Shown piece after piece: positions 58,642 to 64,000 of a stretch of 64,000 nucleotides of DNA (within the stretch, counting starts at the first letter, position 1; every line of letters begins with the position of its first letter). The DNA is from Sphingomonadales bacterium UBA656 (lineage in GTDB: Bacteria; Pseudomonadota; Alphaproteobacteria; Sphingomonadales; Sphingomonadaceae): NCBI GenBank assembly GCA_002299895.1, contig DBOC01000009.1, forward strand, positions 122,277-186,276, written 5' to 3'. Below the pieces are notes generated by a model. That model saw only the letters and a program-made list of their open reading frames with translations. It ran no database searches and had not been told where the DNA came from. Both the position numbers and the translations under genes were made by a program.

Positions 58642-59636
58642 ACCACATGGCGCCCATCGCTGGCGATGCTGCAAATGTGTATCTCAACAGCTATCTTGCT
58701 CCATTTAGCGATTGGCTGGCTTGCGATGACGTGACCGAGATATTGGTGAACCGGCCACATGAAATATGGATCGAGCGGCTTGGGGTTGCACAGATGGAGC
58801 GTCACGACGCCCCAGAGGTAGATAGCCTGTTGCTGGAGCGGCTAGCCAATCAGATCGCACGCATCAATCATCAGGGGGTCGGCCGCGAAAATCCATTGCT
58901 TGCGGCTATATTGCCGGGCGGTGCCCGCGTGCAGATGGTATTGCCGCCTGCAACGCGCGGGGAGGTTGCACTCGCGATCCGCAAACATCGGTTACAAGAC
59001 ATGACCCTGGAAAGCTATTTTGAACAAACGGCGCTTCCATCAGGGCGGAAGATAGCTGATGACAGCTCTATGCTTGCGTCGCTTTTGCAGGAACAAGATT
59101 ATTTGGGCTTTTTCCGTGCGGCCGTTGCGGCGCGCAAAACAATTCTCATTTCTGGCGGAACATCATCTGGCAAGACAACATTGCTCAACGCTTTGTTAAA
59201 GGAAATTCCAAAGCATGAGCGCGTCATTTCCATTGAAGACGCCCCTGAAATCCGGCTGAGCGGCGACAATGCGCTTGGCTTAGTCGCTGTGGCCGGCGAC
59301 CAAGGTGAAGCGAAAGTGACGGTGGACGATCTTATGCGCGCTTCGCTGCGTATGCGGCCGGACCGATTAATCGTGGGCGAATTGCGCGGTGGCGAAACGG
59401 TCACGTTTTTGCGGGCCATCAATACAGGTCATCCCGGTTCCATCAGTACCGTGCACGCCAACACACCCAAGGGTGCGTTCGAACAACTTGCCTTCATGTG
59501 TATGCAGGCCGGACTTGGCCTTGGTCGTCAGGAAACGATGGATTACGCGCGGTCAATGATCGACATTGTCATCCAACTAGATCGTCTCAGCGGCCAACGT
59601 GCAATAAGCTGTGTTGAATTAACAAACGCTACATGA
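58638..59636 (+). CDS. virB11: VirB11-like T4SS ATPase
   Basis: The 332-residue protein overlaps virB10 as ATGA. It has an N-terminal domain (EILVNRPHEIWIERLGVAQME), Walker A SGGTSSGKTTLLNALL (near 172-180), ERVISIEDAPEIRL (Asp box), RMRPDRLIVGELRGGE and GHPGSISTVHANTP (His box). Secretion ATPase hexamers of this kind drive substrate transfer. The operon ends here: the next gene is convergent. Confidence 0.94.
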   Translation: MNHMAPIAGDAANVYLNSYLAPFSDWLACDDVTEILVNRPHEIWIERLGVAQMERHDAPEVDSLLLERLANQIARINHQGVGRENPLLAAILPGGARVQMVLPPATRGEVALAIRKHRLQDMTLESYFEQTALPSGRKIADDSSMLASLLQEQDYLGFFRAAVAARKTILISGGTSSGKTTLLNALLKEIPKHERVISIEDAPEIRLSGDNALGLVAVAGDQGEAKVTVDDLMRASLRMRPDRLIVGELRGGETVTFLRAINTGHPGSISTVHANTPKGAFEQLAFMCMQAGLGLGRQETMDYARSMIDIVIQLDRLSGQRAISCVELTNAT

Positions 59637-59805
59637 CGCCAAGCTGAGCCGCACCAGCTATGCCGCGTGCCGTCACGCAAACACATTACTACTTGTCCGA
59701 TTGGAAACTATCGGGCCGATAAAAGTTTCGAGTTACGGTGGGATACCGGTATCTGACCGATTCCAACATCGCGACGTCCGGCATGCTTTGAACGCTTCGG
59801 ATCTC
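59637..59805. other. intergenic region between convergent virB11 and the TIGR03032-type gene
   Basis: These 169 bases carry no gene that I can support. They contain a perfect 12-base palindrome GATACCGGTATC at 59742-59753 and a larger inverted pair, TTGGAA (59701-59706) and TTCCAA (59761-59766). They may work as termination or a small regulatory site, but no U-rich stretch follows. Confidence 0.4.
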
Positions 59806-60876
59806 TCAGTTCAATGTGTTGATTGCTTCGGGCAGCGCCTCGGGCTTAATCTTCAGGCGAATTTCGTCACTGCGGAACCCGAGTGCCATAGGACGCGTAA
59901 CGCCCGGCAGCAACGCGACGTCGTAAATTTCCTCGACAACGCCACCAATTTCGAGCCGATGCTCGATATCCCCACTAACCAAATTGACGATGCAGATCGC
60001 GCATTGCGCGCTGATAGCTTCAGCATCCAGTCGCTCGTTGAGAGGCAGGCCTTCGAACGTTTTGTTATTGCGCGGGCGAGAGAGGCCAATCACAGCGTAA
60101 TCGCCCATAAAAACAAGTCCACGGGCAAAGCCGGGCAGAAAGCATAGGGGTTCGAAGGAACCGGTGTTTACATTTATTGTGCCAAATTCGCCGGTTCCTG
60201 CCTGTAGCATCCAAAGCTTATCGCGGTAGATCCGAGGCGAATGCGGCATCGACAGGCCTTCTGCGACCATTTCCCCGCTCGCCACGTCAAGGACTACCCC
60301 GCCGTCGCGCCGTTTGTCGCGCCAACCCTCAAAGACATTGGTGCGCGACAGGCAGGTGACATAAGCGGGCCTGCCATCCTGCATGGCCATACCATTCAGA
60401 TGACAGCGATCCTCTGCGGCGAGCCGGTCGATAAATGGCGGGCGCCAAATCTCGCGAAAACTTCCCCGTTGGGACAAGGTTGCAAGGCAGTTGAAGCGGG
60501 TGGCAACGAATATAGGATTGCCCTCTGCATCCTCATGGATGTCATGGATGTCTATATCGCCCGTCGTATGACCGCTGACCGGCACATAATATGCATCATA
60601 CCCATCTTGCATTTGGCCGGGATCAAGGAAGTTTTCGAACCGCCAAAGCTGGTAGACTGAACTCATCCAAAAGCGGCCCTGACCCGTTCCAAGCCCCATG
60701 GGCCGTTCAAAGGTGCGCTCAAAGACCGAAAGCCTGCCATCGGGCTGCAGCCCGATGAAGAAGACCTTGCCGGCCTGATAGGTTGTGAAGGCCAAACTAA
60801 CACCGGCATTTTTGAGCCAGGCTGTAAACAGCCGCGAGCCATTTAATTCAAGCGCAGGGGGTTTTTGGTCAGTCAT
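59806..60876 (-). CDS. TIGR03032-type (DUF4915) protein
   Basis: The 356-residue protein starts at ATG 60876 (MTDQKPPALELNGS). The family's LFTAWLKNAGVSLAFTTYQAGK, CHLNGMAMQDGRPAYVTCLS, LSMPHSPRIYRDKLWMLQAG, GFARGLVFMGDYAVIGLSRPR and VGGVVEEIYDVALLPG are all present. These proteins look like beta-propellers; the function is unknown. Members often occur near large secreted or surface proteins, and here it is directly downstream of the giant FG-GAP/RTX gene. Confidence 0.88.
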   Translation of the reverse strand: MTDQKPPALELNGSRLFTAWLKNAGVSLAFTTYQAGKVFFIGLQPDGRLSVFERTFERPMGLGTGQGRFWMSSVYQLWRFENFLDPGQMQDGYDAYYVPVSGHTTGDIDIHDIHEDAEGNPIFVATRFNCLATLSQRGSFREIWRPPFIDRLAAEDRCHLNGMAMQDGRPAYVTCLSRTNVFEGWRDKRRDGGVVLDVASGEMVAEGLSMPHSPRIYRDKLWMLQAGTGEFGTINVNTGSFEPLCFLPGFARGLVFMGDYAVIGLSRPRNNKTFEGLPLNERLDAEAISAQCAICIVNLVSGDIEHRLEIGGVVEEIYDVALLPGVTRPMALGFRSDEIRLKIKPEALPEAINTLN

Positions 60877-60992
60877 AAAGTCGCCTTTCTACGCGCTGCA
60901 CTTGCGGTAGAGAGAGTGAAAACACGATAGCTGATCTAAGAGCCCCAGTAATGGGCGAGAGACAGGCCGCCGTTAGATGGAACATCAAACCC

Positions 60993-61030
60993 AGCAGGTG
61001 CAGCCCGAAATTTTCGGGGCGGCACCTGCT
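60993..61030 (-). terminator. hairpin after the FG-GAP/RTX gene
   Basis: AGCAGGTGC (60993-61001) pairs with GCACCTGCT (61022-61030), with a second inner stem CCCGAAA/TTTCGGG. It lies nine bases past the stop of the repetitive gene on the minus strand. No long T-run follows on that strand, only GGGTTTG, so termination is probable but not proven. Confidence 0.5.
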
Positions 61031-61038
61031 CGGCCTAT

Positions 61039-64000
61039 CTAAAGCACGATTAATGAAGAGGGCGTGCTCGTCAAGAAGTCACTAAGTTGAGCCGGGACAT
61101 AGCCTTCGACAATCACAAAGGTATCAGCATCAAGCTGAATTTGCGTGTCGCCGCTACCGCTCTGCGTAAAGGTCGGTCGGCCAGAAAGGCCAAAGGCGCT
61201 CAAATCAAGGGTATCGCCTTCACCAAAGTCCAATATCCTGATCGTTCCAGGGCCATCGCTTATCTTGAACGTATCCGCGCCAGGCCCACCGGCAATCCGG
61301 TCATTGCCGCCATTGGTCGTGATCACATCATTCCCAAGCCCACCAAAGATCACGTCATTACCAGCAGTTCCGGAGAGTGTATCATTGCCAGTCGTGCCAA
61401 CCTGCGTGACAGAAGCTGTGAAATTACCGCCAAACACCACATAGCTCGCGCCGGCGCCATTGAGCCCGTTCGGGTCAGCAGAATTTGCCCCAATGATCAG
61501 ATCGTCAAAGCCATCGCCGTTGACATCGCCCGCAGAACTGACCGAGGCGCCCGAAAGGTCATTTGCCAATGCGCCGTTAATCGCAATGCCAAGATTGCCC
61601 GTGCCGCTTGCAATAACCGAAAGGTTAACCGCCGTCGTACTTGCCTTGCCAAACACCACATAGCTCGCGCCAGCGTTTAGTTTCCCGTTCAGGTCAACAC
61701 CACTTGCCCCGACAATCAAATCATCAAAGCCATCGCCGTTCACATCGCCCGCAGAGCTGACGGAGCCGCCCGAAAAGTCATTTGCCGATGCGCCGTTGAT
61801 GACAAAGCCTCCAGTACCGCTCGCAATATCCGAGAGGTTAACCTGTGTTCCATTCGCCTTACCAAAGACAACATAGCTCGCGCCGGAACTGCTCCCGTTC
61901 GGGTCGGCGAAAGATGCCCCGACGATCAGATCGTCAAAGCCATCATTGTTGACATCGCCCGCAGAGCTGACGGAGCGGCCCGAACGGTCATTTGCCGCTG
62001 CCCCGTTAATCAAAAAGCCGCCAGTGCCGCTTACAATATCCGAGAGGTTAACCGGTGTTCCATTCGCCTTGCCAAACACCACATAGCTCGCGCCGGAATT
62101 GCTCCCATTGGGGTCGGCAAGATATGCCCCAATGATCAGATCGTTAATACCATCGCCGTTCACATCGCCCGCAGAGCTTACTGAGATGCCCGAACGGTCA
62201 TCTGCCGAGGCGCCGTAGATCGCAAAGCCAAGATTGCCCGTGCCGCTTGCAATATCCGAGAGGTTAACTGATGTGGCATTTGCCTTGCCAAACACCACAT
62301 AGCTTGCGCCGGAATCGAGCCCGTTAGGGTCAGCTTTAGGTACCCCCACAATCAGATCGTCGTAGCCATCTTTATTCAGATCGCCCACAGAACTCACGGA
62401 ATCTCCCGAAAAGTCACTTGCCGAGGCGCCGTAGATCGCAAAGCCAAGATTGCCCGTGCCGCTTGCAATATCCGAGAGGTTAACTGACGCACCATTCGCC
62501 TTGCCAAACACCACATAGATTGCGCCGGAATCGAGCCCGTTAGGGTCGGCGTCAGGTGCAGCCACGATCAGATCGTCATAGCCATCTTTGTTCACATCGC
62601 CCGCAGAACTCACGGAACGGCCCGAAAAGTCACCTACCGATATTCCGTTTATGACAAAACCGCCAGTGCCGCTTCCAATATCCGAGAGATTAACCGCCGT
62701 CGTATTAGCCTTGCCAAACACCACATAGACCGCGCCAGCGTTTTGGATTCCGTTCGGGTCGGCGTTAGGTGCTCCGATGATCAGATCGTCGTAGCCATCA
62801 TTGTTCACATCGCCCGCAGAGCTTACTGAGATGCCCGAATTATCAGCTGCCGCTGCCCCGTTCATCACAAAGCCGCCAGTGCCGCTTGCAATTGCGGACA
62901 ATTGAATGGCGGGGATACCACCGGACCCCGTCGGTGCAGCCGGCGCTGTCGTGTCGACCGTTATGGCCAGCGCAGCAGACGCAGCTCCGACATTGCCCGC
63001 AGCGTCTATTGCCTTGGCAGTGATCGAACGCGCGCCAGCGGCAAGTGTAACATCAAGGCTGAATGCACCGTTTGCATCGGAGGTTGTGGTACCAAGCGAG
63101 GTCGTGCCGTCGAACAACTCGATACGAGCATTGGCTTCTGCCTGGCCAGTGATTGTCAAGCCTGAGGTCTGGCTCGTTACATTGTCACTATTGCTTGACC
63201 CCGTGTCATCGGCCGCCGCCAAATCAAGTCCCGTCGGCGCAGCAGGCGCTGTGCCATCGACCGTTATGGCCAGTGCAGTAGATGCTGCACTCGCATTGCC
63301 AGAAGCGTCAGTTGCTTTTGCAGTAATCGCGTGCGCGCCATCGGCTAGCGTCACAGTAAAACTGAATGCGCCCGAAGCGTTTGCAGTTGTCGTACCAAGT
63401 GATGTGGTGCCGTCGAACAACTCAACTATCGCGCCAACTTCGGCCGTACCTGTAATCGTCACGCTTTGTTTGTTGGTCAGATTATCGGTCGATGATGCAC
63501 CATTGTCATCTGCTGTAATCAAATCGAGGCTGGTCGGTGCAGCAGGTCCTGTCGCATCGATTGTTACTGCCAGCGCAGCAGACGCAGCACTCACATTGCC
63601 TGCAGCATTGGTAGCCTTCGCGGTGATCGCGCGAACGCCAGCGGCAAGCGTCACATCAAGACTGAACGCGCCAGACGCATTTGCAGTTGTCGTACCAAGT
63701 GATGTGGTGCCATCGAATAACTCGATACGGGCATTGGCTTCGGCTTGGCCGGTGATCGTGAGGGCGGACGTCTTACTGGTTACATTGTCGCTGTTGCTCG
63801 ACCCTGTGTCATCGGCAGCAGCAAGATCAAGTCCCGTCGGTGCAGCAGGTCCTGTCGCATCGACCGTTACAGCAAGCGCTGACGATGCAGCACTCACATT
63901 GCCCGCAGCGTCTATTGCCTTGGCAGTGATTGAACGCGCGCCAGCTGCGAGCGTCACATCAAGACTGAACGCGCCAAACGCATTAGCGGTTGTTGTACCA
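61039..64000 (-). CDS. very large secreted repeat protein: Ig-like repeats, seven FG-GAP repeats, RTX-type C-terminus; N-terminus beyond window
   Basis: The minus-strand frame is still open at base 64000 (continuing before ...SLDVTLAAG), so only the C-terminal part, over 970 residues, is visible. From N- to C-terminus it has one partial and three full ~100-residue Ig-like repeats (RIELFDGTTSLGTTT, ITAKATDASGN), then seven FG-GAP repeats of about 65 residues (SVSSAGDVNNDGYDDLIIGA, YVVFGKANGT), then RTX nonapeptides (GNDTLSGTAGNDVIFGGLGN, GGNDRIAGGPGADTF) and a DFGEGDTLDLSAFGLSG end. The C-terminus is typical of type I secretion with Ca2+-induced folding. An adhesin or matrix protein is likely. 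No T1SS genes are in the window. Confidence 0.92.
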   Translation of the reverse strand, partial: GTTTANAFGAFSLDVTLAAGARSITAKAIDAAGNVSAASSALAVTVDATGPAAPTGLDLAAADDTGSSNSDNVTSKTSALTITGQAEANARIELFDGTTSLGTTTANASGAFSLDVTLAAGVRAITAKATNAAGNVSAASAALAVTIDATGPAAPTSLDLITADDNGASSTDNLTNKQSVTITGTAEVGAIVELFDGTTSLGTTTANASGAFSFTVTLADGAHAITAKATDASGNASAASTALAITVDGTAPAAPTGLDLAAADDTGSSNSDNVTSQTSGLTITGQAEANARIELFDGTTSLGTTTSDANGAFSLDVTLAAGARSITAKAIDAAGNVGAASAALAITVDTTAPAAPTGSGGIPAIQLSAIASGTGGFVMNGAAAADNSGISVSSAGDVNNDGYDDLIIGAPNADPNGIQNAGAVYVVFGKANTTAVNLSDIGSGTGGFVINGISVGDFSGRSVSSAGDVNKDGYDDLIVAAPDADPNGLDSGAIYVVFGKANGASVNLSDIASGTGNLGFAIYGASASDFSGDSVSSVGDLNKDGYDDLIVGVPKADPNGLDSGASYVVFGKANATSVNLSDIASGTGNLGFAIYGASADDRSGISVSSAGDVNGDGINDLIIGAYLADPNGSNSGASYVVFGKANGTPVNLSDIVSGTGGFLINGAAANDRSGRSVSSAGDVNNDGFDDLIVGASFADPNGSSSGASYVVFGKANGTQVNLSDIASGTGGFVINGASANDFSGGSVSSAGDVNGDGFDDLIVGASGVDLNGKLNAGASYVVFGKASTTAVNLSVIASGTGNLGIAINGALANDLSGASVSSAGDVNGDGFDDLIIGANSADPNGLNGAGASYVVFGGNFTASVTQVGTTGNDTLSGTAGNDVIFGGLGNDVITTNGGNDRIAGGPGADTFKISDGPGTIRILDFGEGDTLDLSAFGLSGRPTFTQSGSGDTQIQLDADTFVIVEGYVPAQLSDFLTSTPSSLIVL
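61400..62905 (-). repeat. seven tandem FG-GAP repeat units in the coding sequence
   Basis: Each unit is about 195 bases and encodes GGFVINGASANDFSG-like, SVSSAGDVNGDGFDDLIVGA-like and GASYVVFGKANGT-like segments, with a Ca2+-binding DxNxDGxxD loop. Reading N- to C-terminus, units begin GGFVMNGAAAAD, GGFVINGISVGD, NLGFAIYGASASD, NLGFAIYGASADD, GGFLINGAAAND, GGFVINGASAND and NLGIAINGALAND. Units 3 and 4 are nearly identical. Confidence 0.9.
62930..64000 (-). repeat. tandem ~300-base repeats encoding bacterial Ig-like domains
   Basis: The period is about 300-303 bases, set by the recurring segment encoding TGPAAPT-L/TAPAAPTGLDL (near 62938, 63241, 63541 and 63846). The array extends past the window. 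Units share RIELFDGTTSLGTTT; the first and third full units share AADDTGSSNSDNVTS, whereas the middle unit differs (ITADDNGASSTDNLTNK). Confidence 0.9.

Noticed and set aside
51836..59636. T4SS operon as part of an integrative conjugative element
   Set aside because: No relaxase, coupling protein, integrase, transposase or att repeats are visible in the window, and flanking genes look chromosomal.
61400..64000. Regular repeats that could look like a CRISPR array or satellite DNA
   Set aside because: Periods of about 195 and 300 bases keep one open frame and encode FG-GAP and Ig-like domains.

Overview
The window looks like chromosomal DNA of an alphaproteobacterium, most likely a sphingomonad. 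Supporting signs are the hemC-hemD-mitofilin-like block, the purD / xseA-DUF2093-M23 peptidase block, a CYP153-type P450, TonB-dependent uptake, valine and acyl-CoA catabolism, and many GTG/TTG starts with 4-base gene overlaps. The genus is inferred from gene content only. No rRNA, CRISPR array, integrase, transposase or prophage gene was seen.

Layout. 1-9.0 kb: a cut-off acyl-CoA dehydrogenase, then a forward series: GPH-type symporter, ACAD10/11-like acyl-CoA dehydrogenase, zinc alcohol dehydrogenase, ACAD10/11-like kinase, two short-chain dehydrogenases and a beta-lactamase-fold esterase. The gene set resembles a route for 4-hydroxy acids or lactones. 9.0-12.6 kb: ispG with GNAT and EamA genes, and a class A beta-lactamase lipoprotein. 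12.7-18.5 kb: S1/P1 nuclease; an SPFH / ribbon-helix-helix / membrane-protein operon with a perfect palindrome over its promoter; M3 peptidase; a pseudo-receiver plus winged-helix regulator; tRNA-Val. 18.7-25.5 kb: a FadJ-like enzyme, mmsB and mmsA, a TonB-dependent receptor, and tRNA-Ser directly abutting the receptor stop codon.

25.6-46.8 kb is mainly housekeeping: cyclophilin, the heme block, tsaD-gpsA, a flippase, a PfkB kinase, queG, the CYP153-like P450, msrB, an ankyrin protein, SCO1, a YcgN protein, a metallopeptidase, DUF1272, a membrane-anchored Lys/Ala-rich helix-hairpin-helix protein, purD and xseA (divergent with overlapping start codons), DUF2093, an M23 peptidase, cytochrome c and DUF3422. 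46.9-51.6 kb: a PLP decarboxylase and a DUF1800-DUF1501 pair.

51.8-59.6 kb holds a compact type IV secretion operon, virB1-B2-B3-B4-B6-B9-B10-B11, with no virB5, virB7, virB8 or virD4 and no relaxase. A perfect TTAA-N7-TTAA (CtrA-type) site lies upstream of virB1. The right end carries a TIGR03032-type protein and the 3' part of a very large repetitive protein: Ig-like repeats, seven FG-GAP repeats and an RTX-type C-terminus that suggests type I secretion. It runs off the window at 64000.
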